Shown: positions 53,619 through 62,744 of the stretch, in pieces | Layout: each line of letters starts with the position of its first letter | Numbering within the stretch: position 1 is the stretch's first letter | Notes under the pieces: model-generated | The model's input: only the letters and a program-made list of their open reading frames with translations | Database searches by the model: none | Told to the model about the DNA's origin: nothing | Assembly (NCBI RefSeq): GCF_016907715.1 | Contig: NZ_JAFBCM010000001.1 | Span: 8,285,420-8,349,419 of the forward strand | DNA from: Tenggerimyces flavus | GTDB lineage: Bacteria; Actinomycetota; Actinomycetes; Propionibacteriales; Actinopolymorphaceae | Direction of reading: 5' to 3' | Length of the DNA stretch: 64,000 nt | Position numbers and translations under genes: made by a program

Positions 53619-54578
53619 CCAGACGTCGGTGAACGCCTGTTTGGGATCTGGGGCTGGTGCCTGCTTGGCTGCCTCGATCGCCTCGGCGATGACCTGCTCG
53701 ACGTCGGCGTTCACCTTGTCGATGGTTGTCTCGTCAATGCCGGCTTGACGGAGGTGCCCTGCCGCCTTCAGCAGTGGGTCTTTGGCGAGCCAGCTGTTCA
53801 GCTCTTCTTCGGTGCGGTACTTCGCGGGGTCCGTGCGGCTGTGGCCGTAGTGGCGGTACGTTTGGGCCTCGATCACCGTCGGCCCGTCGTTCGCGCGGGC
53901 TCTGGTGACGGCGCGGGCGAACGCGTCGCGTACCTGGAGGACGTCGTTGCCGTCGATGAGCTCGGCCGGCATTCCGTACGCGGACGCTCGATCTGCTGCC
54001 GGGTTGGCGACCGCCGTGACGGAGGCGATCGGCGTGTACTCCATGTAGAGGTTGTTCTCGCAGCAGAAGATCACCGGCAGCTTCCACACCGCGGCGAGGT
54101 TGAGGGCCTCGTGGAACGCGCCGATATTGGTGGCGCCGTCGCCGAAGAACGCGACCGCGACCTGCCCAGTGCCGCGAAGCATCGCCGACCACGCGGCGCC
54201 GACGGCCATCGGGAGGTGCGCGCCGACGATCGCGTACGACCCGAGCATGCCGCGGTCCGCCTTGGTCAGATGCATCGAGCCGCCCTTGGCGCCGCACAGC
54301 CCAGTGGCCTTGCTCATCAGCTCGGCGAGACACTCCTCCGGTGTCGCGCCGCGGGCGATCGCGTGGTGGTGGCCGCGGTACGTCGCGAACACGTAGTCGT
54401 CCGGTCTGAGCGCAGCGGTGGCGCCGACCGCGACGGCCTCGTGCCCGGCGGCAAGATGCGTGGTGCCCTTGACGAGTCCGGCCATGAACAGGTCGTACGC
54501 GGCCTTCTCGGTGCGACGGATCAGCGCGAGCTGCTCGTACATCGTGAGCAGCTCGGCCTCAGTCGGCGGCGTGGCCAT
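53589..54578 (-). CDS. 2-oxo acid / acetoin dehydrogenase E1 component, alpha subunit
   Basis: A 329-residue TPP-binding subunit. FATYRGHHHAIARG (about 64-77), GGSMHLTKADRGMLGSYAIV (about 99-118) and the TPP motif AFFGDGATNIGAFHEALNLA (about 143-162) ending FCCENN are clear, then YRHYGHSRTDPAKYR (about 255). ATG 54578 (MATPPTEAELL) overlaps the 3' end of the M24 gene by 20 bases. Its C-terminus DGSSTWRT is encoded by the duplicated sequence that also specifies the E1 beta start. Confidence 0.88.
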   Translation of the reverse strand: MATPPTEAELLTMYEQLALIRRTEKAAYDLFMAGLVKGTTHLAAGHEAVAVGATAALRPDDYVFATYRGHHHAIARGATPEECLAELMSKATGLCGAKGGSMHLTKADRGMLGSYAIVGAHLPMAVGAAWSAMLRGTGQVAVAFFGDGATNIGAFHEALNLAAVWKLPVIFCCENNLYMEYTPIASVTAVANPAADRASAYGMPAELIDGNDVLQVRDAFARAVTRARANDGPTVIEAQTYRHYGHSRTDPAKYRTEEELNSWLAKDPLLKAAGHLRQAGIDETTIDKVNADVEQVIAEAIEAAKQAPAPDPKQAFTDVWADGSSTWRT

Positions 54579-55887
54579 TGCCGGATGTCCTTGTGGTGTT
54601 GAGATGTGACTGGCTCTCCCGCGTCGCGGCGAGTGGGCCGGTGGCGGTCCAGTACTTGCGGCCGGCGACGAGCAGCTCCTCGGCGGGGAACTTCGTGATG
54701 ACCTCGCAGCCATCGGCCGTGACGACCACCTCCTCCTCGATCCGCGCGGCGGACCAGCCGTCCGCGCCGGGCCAGTACGTCTCGAGCGCGAACACCATGC
54801 CCTCTTGGAGAATCTCGGGATAGTCGAGGGAGACGAGGCGGCTGAAGATCGGCTTCTCCCAGATCGCGAGGCCGACGCCGTGGCCGTACTGGAGGGCGAA
54901 TGCGGCTTCCTCGTGGGGGAAACCGAACTCTTCGGCGCGTGGCCAGACGTTCACGATGTCCGCCGTGGTGGCGCCGGGTTTGACGAGGGCGATCGACTCG
55001 TCCATGTAGTCGCGGCATCTCTTGTAGGCGTCGCGTTGCGCTGGGGACGCGCTGCCGACCGCGAACGTGCGGTAGTAGCAGGTGCGGTAGCCGAGGTGGC
55101 TGTGCAGGATGTCGAAGAACGCGGGGTCGCCTGGTCTGATCAGCCGGTCGGAGTAGACGTGCGGGTGGGGCGAACAGCGCTCGCCGGAGATGGCGTTGAC
55201 GCCTTCGACGTACTCGCTTCCCAGGTCGTAGAGGACCTTGCTGACGAGGCCCACGCACTCGTTCTCGCGGACGCCGGGGCGGAGGAACGTGTAGAGCTCC
55301 TCGTACGCGGCGTCGACCATCGCCGCCGCTTGGGCGAGCAGGCTGATCTCGTCTGCTGTCTTGATGGCGCGCGCTTCGAGGAAGGTTTGCTGGCCGTCGA
55401 CGACGTCGATGCCCTTGTTTTGCAGGGCTTTGAGGATGGGGAGCTCGATCAGGTCGACGCCGAGGGGCTCGTCTGCCAGGCCGTGCTCGCGGAGCTCGTT
55501 GGCGATCTTGGTGGCGACCTCTTCGGCGATGCCGGCGTCGGGGTGGAAGGCGCCTCTTAGCGTGGAGATGCCTGCTCTTGCGCGTTTTTCGCCATCCAGC
55601 CAGGGATTGTAGAGCTGGTGGTGCTTGGCGGCGGAGCCGAAGTCCCAGCTGATCGGTTCTTGGTGGCGTGGGAGGAGGGCGAAGCGGATCAGCTTGTCCA
55701 TCGCCCAGGTGCCGATGTGGGTGGAGGTGAAGTAGCGGATGTTGGAGAAGTCGAACGCGAGCAGGGCGCCGAGGCTGGTGCGTTCGAGGCTGTCGTTCAG
55801 CCTATTGAGGCGTTCGTCGCGGAGGCGGGCGAGGTCGATGCGCTGCTCCCAGTCGACCGCGTTCGGACCGAACGTACGGATGGCCAT
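54559..55887 (-). CDS. peptidase M24-family (creatinase/prolidase-like) protein
   Basis: A 442-residue pita-bread-fold protein: N-terminal creatinase-like domain (1-175), catalytic-type domain from ARAIKTADEISLLAQAAAMV. Metal ligands expected: FFDIL (first Asp), then in HLGYRTCYYRTF the second Asp is replaced by Cys; GHGVGLAIWE (His), FALETYWPG and ARIEEEVVV (Glu) are kept. The changed site makes a standard aminopeptidase doubtful; creatinase-type C-N hydrolysis without metal is another option. First gene of the operon, divergent from the XRE-cupin regulator. Confidence 0.82.
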   Translation of the reverse strand: MAIRTFGPNAVDWEQRIDLARLRDERLNRLNDSLERTSLGALLAFDFSNIRYFTSTHIGTWAMDKLIRFALLPRHQEPISWDFGSAAKHHQLYNPWLDGEKRARAGISTLRGAFHPDAGIAEEVATKIANELREHGLADEPLGVDLIELPILKALQNKGIDVVDGQQTFLEARAIKTADEISLLAQAAAMVDAAYEELYTFLRPGVRENECVGLVSKVLYDLGSEYVEGVNAISGERCSPHPHVYSDRLIRPGDPAFFDILHSHLGYRTCYYRTFAVGSASPAQRDAYKRCRDYMDESIALVKPGATTADIVNVWPRAEEFGFPHEEAAFALQYGHGVGLAIWEKPIFSRLVSLDYPEILQEGMVFALETYWPGADGWSAARIEEEVVVTADGCEVITKFPAEELLVAGRKYWTATGPLAATRESQSHLNTTRTSGNGHAAD

Positions 55888-55977
55888 CGCACCTCCCGTG
55901 GAGTACTTGGAACGTAGGCTCGCGGGTGGGCGCTGTCAAGTATTACTTAACACCTTGAACAGCTACACTTCACACTT
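55888..55977. promoter_or_regulatory. divergent regulatory region between the catabolic operon and its regulator
   Basis: This 90-base AT-enriched gap (GTCAAGTATTACTTAACACC) contains AAGT-ATT-ACTT, a small palindrome, and TACACT as a possible -10 for the regulator. The low GC relative to the surroundings and the divergent layout suggest it holds both promoters and the regulator's operator. Exact hexamers are uncertain. Confidence 0.4.
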
Positions 55978-56604
55978 GTGTCGCCCAGTGAGCTGCCGGC
56001 CGTCGGCGAACGGATCCGCGCCGAACGCCTCCGCCAAGATCTGTCGTTGCGCTCGTTGGCGCGGGAGGTCGGGGTCTCGGCAAGCATGATCTCCCAGATC
56101 GAGACGGGGCGGTCGCGGCCTTCGGTGAGCACTTTGTACGCGATCACCTCGGCTCTGGGGATCTCGATCGAGGACGTCTTCGACGCGGCGGAGTCCGCCG
56201 CCGTCCCAGTCGTCTCAGGCGGACCGCCGACCACGGTGCTGGAGGCGCTCGGCTCGTCTTTGGGCATGCGGTTGGGGCCGCTGGTGTCGCCGTCCTCGCG
56301 ACAGGTCCTCGTCCTGGACTCCGGCGTGACCTGGGAACGCCTCGGCGCCCTGCCGCCGCACGCGACGGACTTCCTGCGGATCACGTACGACCCAGGCGGA
56401 ACGTCATCGTCGAGCGGCGAGCTGATGCGCCACTCGGGCTCGGAGTACGGCCTACTGCTGAGCGGAGAGCTCGTCCTGACCCTGGGCTTCGACGAACACC
56501 ACCTCACCCCCGGCGACTCCGTGTCCTTCGAGTCCTCCACCCCCCACCGCTACCGCAACGACGGCACCGAACCCGCGGTGGGCATCTGGTTCGTCACCGG
56601 GTAG
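55978..56604 (+). CDS. XRE-cupin transcriptional regulator
   Basis: A 208-residue protein with an N-terminal helix-turn-helix (RIRAERLRQDLSLRSLAREV, then GVSASMISQIETGRSRPS, about 11-48) and a C-terminal cupin_2 domain (HSGSEYGLLLSGELVLTLG, then HLTPGDSVSFESSTPHRYRN, about 150-196). The cupin usually binds the pathway's small-molecule effector. Divergent from the M24-E1-amidohydrolase operon, which it likely controls. GTG 55978 is the first start giving the complete HTH. Confidence 0.88.
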   Translation: MSPSELPAVGERIRAERLRQDLSLRSLAREVGVSASMISQIETGRSRPSVSTLYAITSALGISIEDVFDAAESAAVPVVSGGPPTTVLEALGSSLGMRLGPLVSPSSRQVLVLDSGVTWERLGALPPHATDFLRITYDPGGTSSSSGELMRHSGSEYGLLLSGELVLTLGFDEHHLTPGDSVSFESSTPHRYRNDGTEPAVGIWFVTG

Positions 56605-56622
56605 GGGACGCAGCTCAGCCTG

Positions 56623-56671
56623 TGTATGAAATCCTGCAGAGGTCGAGCTAACCTCTGTAGGATTTCATACA
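56623..56671 (+). promoter_or_regulatory. large inverted-repeat operator of the AbiE operon
   Basis: Bases 56623-56643 (TGTATGAAATCCTGCAGAGGT) and 56651-56671 are reverse complements except for one base, with a 7-base spacer. The right arm ends on the A of the AbiEi start codon. AbiEi-type antitoxins are known to bind inverted repeats in their own promoter; this is the obvious site. The AT-rich arms contrast with the surroundings. Confidence 0.8.
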
Positions 56672-57267
56672 TGCCTCGCGAAGCCGCACTCGACCGCCTC
56701 CGTCGGATCGGCCCGTCCTTCCGGTCGAAGGACGCAGTCATGGCTGGTGTTTCATGGCGGGACCTGTACGCGTTGCGAGATGACGGCGAGATCCTGGAAC
56801 TCTCACGAGGGTTGTATCAGTTGGCCGACACGATCGGTGGTGAGCTCGACTTCGTCGCCGTCAGCGGGCGCGCCCCGCACGGAATGGTCTGCCTGAACTC
56901 GGCGCTCGCCCATTGGGAGCTCAGCGACGAGATCCCGAGGAGGGTGCATCTGGCCGTGCCCGAGGGGTCGCATCGTCCCAGCATCGACTACCCACCGACC
57001 CACGTCCACGTCTTCGCGGCCCGAACGTTCCTCCTAGGCCGACTCAAGGTGGACGGAGACCGAGGCGAAGCATTCTGGATCAGCGATCGGGAACGCACCT
57101 TGGCAGACGTGTTCCGGCTTCGCCATCTCGTTGGCGAGGATCTAGCGCACGGGGCACTACGCCACTATCTGCAGAAGCGACCAAACACCGGACAACTCGC
57201 AGAAGTTGCCAGGCCTCTACGGGCCTGGGGGGCGATCTCGGCGGCGCTTAGGGTGCTTCAGTCATGA
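56671..57267 (+). CDS. abiEi: AbiEi-like antitoxin / transcriptional regulator
   Basis: A 198-residue type IV antitoxin. The N-terminal winged-helix region (AALDRLRRIGPSFRSKDAVM, then AGVSWRDLYALRDDGEILEL and SRGLYQLAD, about 5-53) matches AbiEi_4; the rest is the AbiEi C-terminal domain with MVCLNSALAHWELSDEIP, then HLAVPEG, and the ISDRERTLADVFRLRHLVGE stretch. ATG 56671 lies at the edge of the operator. It overlaps the toxin gene by 4 bases (ATGA). Confidence 0.85.
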   Translation: MPREAALDRLRRIGPSFRSKDAVMAGVSWRDLYALRDDGEILELSRGLYQLADTIGGELDFVAVSGRAPHGMVCLNSALAHWELSDEIPRRVHLAVPEGSHRPSIDYPPTHVHVFAARTFLLGRLKVDGDRGEAFWISDRERTLADVFRLRHLVGEDLAHGALRHYLQKRPNTGQLAEVARPLRAWGAISAALRVLQS

Positions 57268-58157
57268 ACAAACCAACCAGGGCGACCACTGCCGGTCGCG
57301 TCTACCTCGACCTGCGTGCGCGCGCCCGACATGAAGGCCGGTCGACCGACGAACTGCTCGTGTTGTATGTGCTCGAACGCTTCCTGTTCCGCGTCTCCAT
57401 CTCACGGCATCGACAGCGGCTCGTCCTCAAGGGCGGAATGCTCTTGGCTGCGATCGCGGAACGGCCCCCCACCCGTGACATCGACCTTCTTGCCGAAACG
57501 GTTTCCAACGACACCGCAACCATCTCCGCGATCATCGGCGAGATAGCTGACCTTTCCGTTGACGACGGGGTCGCCTTCGACCCGGCGCTCCTCACCGCGG
57601 AAGCGATACGGGAGAACGAGATCTATCCGGCAGTCAGAGTCACCATGCCGGCGCACGTGGACAGAGCTCGTCAAACCCTGCGGGTCGATGTCAGCGTCGG
57701 AGACCCCGTCACCCCCGCCCCGACCAAGATCGCGTATCCCGCATTGTTGGGCGATACGTTCGAGGTCTTGAGCTATCCGGCCGAAACCGTGCTGGCAGAG
57801 AAGTTGGTCACGATGGTCGATCGAGGCGACGCCAACACTCGCGACAGAGACTTCGCGGACGTGCTCCTGCTGATCGATCAGCGCCCAGTGGACGCCTCGC
57901 AACTCGCTGCGGCCATAACCGCGACGGCGAACCACCGCGGTGTGACCGCTCGCTCGATCGCGAGCGTTCTCGTCACGCTAGCCGACGAGCGACAAGCGGA
58001 CTGGAAACGCTTCCTCGCTCGCTCCGACCTCGAGCAGAGACTTCCGGGCAACTCTCGAACCGCCGTCGCCCACGTCGCCGCGTTCGCGGACCCCATTCTC
58101 ACGGCGATGGTGACCGAAGGGCGTTGGGACCACGAACGAGCGCGATGGATGACTTAG
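57264..58157 (+). CDS. abiEii: AbiEii-like nucleotidyltransferase toxin
   Basis: A 297-residue toxin of the AbiEii/MNT superfamily. LVLKGGMLLAAI (about 53-64) gives the GG motif, TRDIDLLAET (about 70-79) the DxD-type metal site, RVDVSVGDP (about 143) the further acidic residue, and LAEKLVTMVDRGDANTRDRD with FADV (about 175-198) the family's C-terminal motif. Such toxins block growth by modifying RNA with nucleotides and also protect against phage. All motifs are intact, so the module should be functional. Confidence 0.87.
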   Translation: MNKPTRATTAGRVYLDLRARARHEGRSTDELLVLYVLERFLFRVSISRHRQRLVLKGGMLLAAIAERPPTRDIDLLAETVSNDTATISAIIGEIADLSVDDGVAFDPALLTAEAIRENEIYPAVRVTMPAHVDRARQTLRVDVSVGDPVTPAPTKIAYPALLGDTFEVLSYPAETVLAEKLVTMVDRGDANTRDRDFADVLLLIDQRPVDASQLAAAITATANHRGVTARSIASVLVTLADERQADWKRFLARSDLEQRLPGNSRTAVAHVAAFADPILTAMVTEGRWDHERARWMT

Positions 58158-58172
58158 CCGTCGACGCCGTGA

Positions 58173-59336
58173 CTAGCTCTCGACTGCGGAGGCCATGCGG
58201 GCGACGGCTTCGGTGAGGATGGCCTTCGAGGTGGCGAAGTTGAAGCGGACGAAGCCCGTTCCCTCTTCCACGCCGAAGTGGTGGCCGCCGACTGCGGCGA
58301 CGCGGCCCCGCTCCAGGAAGGCGGCGGCGGGGTCGGGGCCGAGGCCCAGGTCGCGGCAGTCCAGCCAGGCGAGGTACGTCGCGTCCGGCAAGGCGTACCG
58401 AACGCTCGGCAGCTTCTCCGCCAGCAGCGACTGGAGCAACGTGCGGTTGACAGCCAGGTAGTCCAGGGTTTCCGTCAACCAGGGAAGACCGGAACGGAAC
58501 GCTGCGATGTTGGCGGCGATGCCCAGCACGCTGCTGCCGACGAGGATCTCCGCCGGCAAGGTCTGCAGTGCCTTCGACACCTCGGGGCTGCCGGCCAAGG
58601 CCATCGCGCACTTCAGGCCGGGGACGTTCCACGCCTTCGAGGCGGACACGAACGTCACCGACCGCCGAGCGACGTCGGACGACAGTGACCAGAACGGCAC
58701 GTGCCGCGCGGCGCCATATGTCAGCGGCGCGTGCACCTCGTCCGACAGCACGACGACGTCCGAACGTTCCGCGATCTCCGCCATCGCGGACAGCTCACCA
58801 GCGGTGAACATCCGCCCCGTCGGGTTGTGCGGGTTGCAGAGCAGGAACGCCGACACGTCTGGCCGCGCCAGCGCCGAGGCCAGCCGGTCCAGGTCGACCG
58901 AGGGCCGGCCCGAAGCAGCAAAGACCAGCGGCACCGACACCACACGGCGCCCGACGTACGGGACCGACTCGAAGAACGGCGGATAGGCCGGCGTGAGGAA
59001 CGCCACCCCCGAGTCCGGCGGCGTCAACACCTCGAGAGCCACCTGGATCCCGCGCATGATGTCCGACACCACGTAAGCCCGCGACGGATCCACAGCGACC
59101 CCGTACCGAGCAAGCGCGAACGACGCGAAAGCGGAAGGCAGCTCGCCCACCCACGGATAGCCCGTGTCGCCCCGGTCGACGAACGAGTGCAGCACCTCGC
59201 GGATCGGCGGCGCGAGCGGGTAGTCCATCTCCGCCACCCACACCGGCAGCACGTCCGGCGGAAACGCCCGCCACTTCTCCGACTGCCGCTCGCGCAACGC
59301 GGACAAGGACAGGTCGTCGTACAAGGACGAGCTCAC
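58173..59336 (-). CDS. MalY/PatB-family PLP-dependent C-S lyase (cystathionine beta-lyase-like)
   Basis: A 387-residue fold-type I aminotransferase. [19 protein letters not shown] (about 29-47), [19 protein letters not shown] (about 161-179), [14 protein letters not shown] (about 191-204) and [14 protein letters not shown] (about 228-241) with the PLP lysine are MalY/PatB landmarks. It would cleave cystathionine or other cysteine S-conjugates. GTG 59336 overlaps the stop of the cysteine-synthase-like gene by 4 bases. Confidence 0.87.
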   Translation of the reverse strand: MSSSLYDDLSLSALRERQSEKWRAFPPDVLPVWVAEMDYPLAPPIREVLHSFVDRGDTGYPWVGELPSAFASFALARYGVAVDPSRAYVVSDIMRGIQVALEVLTPPDSGVAFLTPAYPPFFESVPYVGRRVVSVPLVFAASGRPSVDLDRLASALARPDVSAFLLCNPHNPTGRMFTAGELSAMAEIAERSDVVVLSDEVHAPLTYGAARHVPFWSLSSDVARRSVTFVSASKAWNVPGLKCAMALAGSPEVSKALQTLPAEILVGSSVLGIAANIAAFRSGLPWLTETLDYLAVNRTLLQSLLAEKLPSVRYALPDATYLAWLDCRDLGLGPDPAAAFLERGRVAAVGGHHFGVEEGTGFVRFNFATSKAILTEAVARMASAVES

Positions 59337-60436
59337 GGCTCCACCCACTCCCCATTCGCGCCGAACCGGCTCAATGTCTCCGTGTATGACTCCAGCTCGA
59401 GGTGCTGCGCCGCCACCCACGCGTCGTCGTAGTACGTGTGCGCGTAGCGATCCCCGCCGTCGCAGATCAGCGTCACCACGCTGCCCTGCCGCCCCGCCGC
59501 CAGCAGCTCCGACACCAACCGCAGCGCGCCCCACAGGTTCGTGCCCGTCGAGCCGCCGGAACGACGACCCGTCACCCGCGCGAGATACCGCATCGCCGCG
59601 ATCGAGGCACCGTCCGGCACCCGCATCATCCGGTCGACGACGGTCGGAACGAACGACGGCTCCACCCGGGGCCGCCCGATGCCCTCCACCCGCGAGCCCA
59701 CGCCCGTCCGGTCGGCGTCGTTGTACCGCCACCCGTCGTAGAACGCCGACCCTTGCGGATCGACCACGCAGACCCGGGTGTCGTAGCGGCGGTACCGCAC
59801 GTACCGGCCGATCGTCGCGCTCGTCCCGCCCGTTCCGGCGCCGACGACGATCCACTCCGGCACGGGATGCCGTTCGGCGGACAGCTGCTCGAAGATGCTC
59901 TCCGCGATGTTGTTGTTGCCACGCCAGTCGGTCGCGCGTTCGGCGTAGGTGAACTGGTCGAGGTAGTGCCCGCCGGTCGCCTCGGCCAGCCGCTTGGACT
60001 CGGCGTAGATGCCGCGCGCGTCGTCGACGAGGTGGCACTTGCCGCCGTACAGCTCGATCAGCGCGATCTTCTCCGGCGACGTCGACGCCGGCATCACGGC
60101 GACGAACGGCAGCCCGAGCAGCCGGGCGAAGTACGCCTCGCTCACGGCGGTCGAACCGCTGGAGGCCTCGATGACGGTCGTGCCCTCGCCGATCCAGCCG
60201 TTCGTCAACGCGTACAGGAAGAGGGACCGCGCGAGCCGGTGCTTGAGGCTGCCGGTCGGGTGGACCGACTCGTCCTTGAGGTAGAGGTCGATGCCCCACT
60301 CGCTCGGCAGCGGGAACACGTGCAGATGGGTGTCGGCGCTGCGGTTGGCGTCGGCCTCGACGCGCCGGATCGCCTCGTTCACCCACGCCCGGTCGAACGC
60401 ACACCGGCCCTGCGTCGAGTCGCCCGTACATGACAT
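59333..60436 (-). CDS. PLP-dependent cysteine synthase family protein (Cds1-like)
   Basis: A 367-residue fold-type II PLP enzyme. [19 protein letters not shown] (about 58-76) has the PLP lysine, [20 protein letters not shown] (about 88-107), [19 protein letters not shown] (about 185-203) the phosphate loop, and [15 protein letters not shown] near the C-terminus. Closest remembered relative: mycobacterial Cds1, a cysteine desulfhydrase. Coupled to the C-S lyase gene, it suggests cysteine breakdown or H2S production. ATG 60436 ([15 protein letters not shown]) is used; a longer start is possible. Confidence 0.82.
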   Translation of the reverse strand: MSCTGDSTQGRCAFDRAWVNEAIRRVEADANRSADTHLHVFPLPSEWGIDLYLKDESVHPTGSLKHRLARSLFLYALTNGWIGEGTTVIEASSGSTAVSEAYFARLLGLPFVAVMPASTSPEKIALIELYGGKCHLVDDARGIYAESKRLAEATGGHYLDQFTYAERATDWRGNNNIAESIFEQLSAERHPVPEWIVVGAGTGGTSATIGRYVRYRRYDTRVCVVDPQGSAFYDGWRYNDADRTGVGSRVEGIGRPRVEPSFVPTVVDRMMRVPDGASIAAMRYLARVTGRRSGGSTGTNLWGALRLVSELLAAGRQGSVVTLICDGGDRYAHTYYDDAWVAAQHLELESYTETLSRFGANGEWVEP

Positions 60437-60540
60437 GCGCCGAGAGTAGCCCGTTCCCCGATATAGGCACCTTCTACCGATGCGGCACCTAGACGGCACC
60501 GACTTCACTACGGCGGACAAGTCATACGGGAGGGATAGAA

Positions 60541-62130
60541 ATGCGCATAGTCAGACGACTCGCCGTCGGCCTCGTCGTCGGGGCAGGGATGGTCGCCGGC
60601 ACCAGCGTGCCGGCGCACGCCGCGCCGATCGCCACGTTCGGTGCCGGGGTGCTCACGGTCTTCGGCGACAACCTGGACAACTCGTTCACGGTCAGCCGCG
60701 GTACGACCGGCACCATCCTCGTCAACGGCGGCGCGGTCCCGGTCTCGGGCGGGACGCCGCGGATCGAGAACACGACGCTGATCCAGGTCTTCGGGCAGGG
60801 CGGGAACGACACGCTCACGCTCAGCGAGCTCAACGGCCCACTGCCCCGCGCCAACCTGTTCGGCTCGGCCGGCAACGACACTCTCACCGGCGGCGCCGGC
60901 GCGGACCAGCTGTTCGGGCAGGTGGGCAACGACACCTTGAACGGCGCCGGCGGGAGCGACTTCCTCTTCGGTGGTTCGGAGAACGACACGCTGGTCGGCG
61001 GTCGTGGAGCCGACCAGGTGTTCGGCGAGGCCGGAACGGACCGCCTGGTCTGGAATCCGGGCGACGACCGGGACGCGCTCGAGGGCGGTGCGGGGACCGA
61101 CACGGTCGAGGTGAACGGCGAGGAGAGCGCCGAGCGGTTCACCGCGACGGCCGTGGGTACGCGGGTCCGCTTCGACCGGCTCGGCGCCGCTCCGTTCGCG
61201 CTCGACATCGGCTCCTCGGAGGAGCTTTCCCTCGTGGCGAGGGGCGGTGACGACACGTTCGACGCGGTGGGCAACCCGGCGATCAAGCTGCAGGTCGACG
61301 GCGGGGCGGGGAACGACACGCTGACAGGCGGCAACGGGGTCGACGTGTTCCTCGGTGGCGACGGTATCGACGTCGTCGACGGCCGGCAGGGCAACGACGT
61401 CGCGTTCCTCGGCCCGGGTGACGACGTCTTCGTCTGGAACCCCGGCGACGGCAGCGACGTGGTCGAGGGACAGGACGGGACGGACGAGCTCGGCTTCAAC
61501 GGCAACGCCGCGAACGAGAAGTTCGAGGCCTCGGCGAACGGCGGCCGGGTGCGCTTCACCCGCGACGTCGGCTTCATCGTCATGGACCTCAACGACGTCG
61601 AGTCGATCGCCGCGAACCCGCTCGGCGGCGCCGACACGGTCACCGTGCAGGACCTGTCGGGCACCGACCTGGCGACGTTCCACGCCCAGCTCACCGGCCT
61701 CCTCGGCGGCGAGGTCGCCGACCGGGCGCCGGACAACGTGATCGTGCGCGGGACGAACGGCGACGACGTGGTCATCGCGCACGGCGACTCGGAGCTCGTC
61801 TCGGTCGAAGGACTGGCGACGCAGGTGAACGTGGTGACGGGCGAGCCCGGCGACCGGCTGGCGTTCTCCGCCTTGTTCGGCGACGACGTCCTGGACGCGA
61901 CTGGGCTGACGTCGACCGCGCCGCAGCTCGAGGCCGACGGCGGCGAGGGCGACGACGTCCTGATCGGCGGCGACGGCCCCGACATCCTGCGCGGCGGCCC
62001 GGGCGACGACGTCCTGCTCGGCGGTCCTGGCCGCGACACCATCGACGGCGGCGAGGGCGACGACGTCGAGCTCGAGCTACGCGGCCGCGAGTGGCTCATC
62101 CAGCACGGGAAGTCGGACGTATTGCCTTAG
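60541..62130 (+). CDS. secreted RTX-type calcium-binding repeat protein
   Basis: A 529-residue protein with signal peptide [20 protein letters not shown] plus TSVPAHA (1-27). GGxGNDxL-type nonapeptides cluster at about 110-170 ([20 protein letters not shown]), 255-305 and 465-515 ([20 protein letters not shown]). Two similar larger modules (about 172-245 and 298-375) carry a VWNPGD...VEG...RVRF pattern. RTX repeats fold as calcium-binding beta-rolls outside the cell. No catalytic domain recognised; no type I secretion genes nearby; the Sec signal fits export here. Confidence 0.85.
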   Translation: MRIVRRLAVGLVVGAGMVAGTSVPAHAAPIATFGAGVLTVFGDNLDNSFTVSRGTTGTILVNGGAVPVSGGTPRIENTTLIQVFGQGGNDTLTLSELNGPLPRANLFGSAGNDTLTGGAGADQLFGQVGNDTLNGAGGSDFLFGGSENDTLVGGRGADQVFGEAGTDRLVWNPGDDRDALEGGAGTDTVEVNGEESAERFTATAVGTRVRFDRLGAAPFALDIGSSEELSLVARGGDDTFDAVGNPAIKLQVDGGAGNDTLTGGNGVDVFLGGDGIDVVDGRQGNDVAFLGPGDDVFVWNPGDGSDVVEGQDGTDELGFNGNAANEKFEASANGGRVRFTRDVGFIVMDLNDVESIAANPLGGADTVTVQDLSGTDLATFHAQLTGLLGGEVADRAPDNVIVRGTNGDDVVIAHGDSELVSVEGLATQVNVVTGEPGDRLAFSALFGDDVLDATGLTSTAPQLEADGGEGDDVLIGGDGPDILRGGPGDDVLLGGPGRDTIDGGEGDDVELELRGREWLIQHGKSDVLP

Positions 62131-62353
62131 CCCGTTGTGTGAGCCCGACGAGGGAGACGAGTGCCCAGACGCCTTCGAGCAGCAGGAAGCCCCACTGGCG
62201 TTCGTGAAACGCGAGCACGGCGAGCACGCTGGCGCCGACGGCGTTGAGCAGGAGGTAGGGAAGCGAGTTGGCGTCGACGACCTTGGCCTGGGAGAGCACG
62301 AACGCTCCGAGGACGAGGACGGCGCCAACGAGCTGGACGATCTGTTCGGTCAT
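62096..62353 (-). CDS. small membrane protein (CBU_0592-like)
   Basis: An 85-residue protein of three hydrophobic segments ([36 protein letters not shown] and [18 protein letters not shown]). It resembles the CBU_0592 family of small membrane proteins of unknown function. The last 35 bases overlap the 3' end of the converging RTX gene. Confidence 0.65.
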   Translation of the reverse strand: MTEQIVQLVGAVLVLGAFVLSQAKVVDANSLPYLLLNAVGASVLAVLAFHERQWGFLLLEGVWALVSLVGLTQRAKAIRPTSRAG

Positions 62354-62441
62354 GGTGTGGTGCGGGCCGTCTTTACACCACCGGGTACGGCTCGCTACTC
62401 GTCCGGGTCAGCCCCAGACCGGAGCCGACCAGTCGATCGTG

Positions 62442-62744
62442 TCACACCTCGCGGCGCGGCGGCTGGTGAGCTTCCTCACCCGGCTGGGCGTCGAGCGCCT
62501 CGTCTTCCTTGCGGGCGGACTCGTCGATGCGGTGCTGGACCTTGCGGAACGCCTTCGACAGCTCGGCGCCGGCTTCGGCGCCGCGCTGGCGGAGCAGCAG
62601 CCAGGACAGGCCGGCGGTGAAGACGATCGCGAGCATCGCGACCAGCCAGACCGAGACCTGGCTGCCGAACAGGACGTACAGCACGCCGAAGCAGCCGGCG
62701 AAAACGGCCGCCCGGAGCAGGCTGTAGATCAGGAACGTTCTCAT
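62442..62744 (-). CDS. DUF4229 domain protein
   Basis: A 100-residue protein: two membrane segments (about 5-27 and 31-51), then a charged coiled region (QRGAEAGAELSKAFRKVQHR). This matches DUF4229, a small actinobacterial membrane family. The start overlaps the stop of the upstream dehydratase gene by 4 bases. In mycobacteria and relatives DUF4229 genes often lie near menA; here menA is 14 kb away. Function unknown. Confidence 0.75.
   Translation of the reverse strand: MRTFLIYSLLRAAVFAGCFGVLYVLFGSQVSVWLVAMLAIVFTAGLSWLLLRQRGAEAGAELSKAFRKVQHRIDESARKEDEALDAQPGEEAHQPPRREV

Noticed and set aside
54559-55887. DddP-type DMSP lyase label for the M24 protein
   Set aside because: Remembered DddP metal ligands include two closely spaced aspartates that are not seen here, so only the M24 superfamily is claimed.
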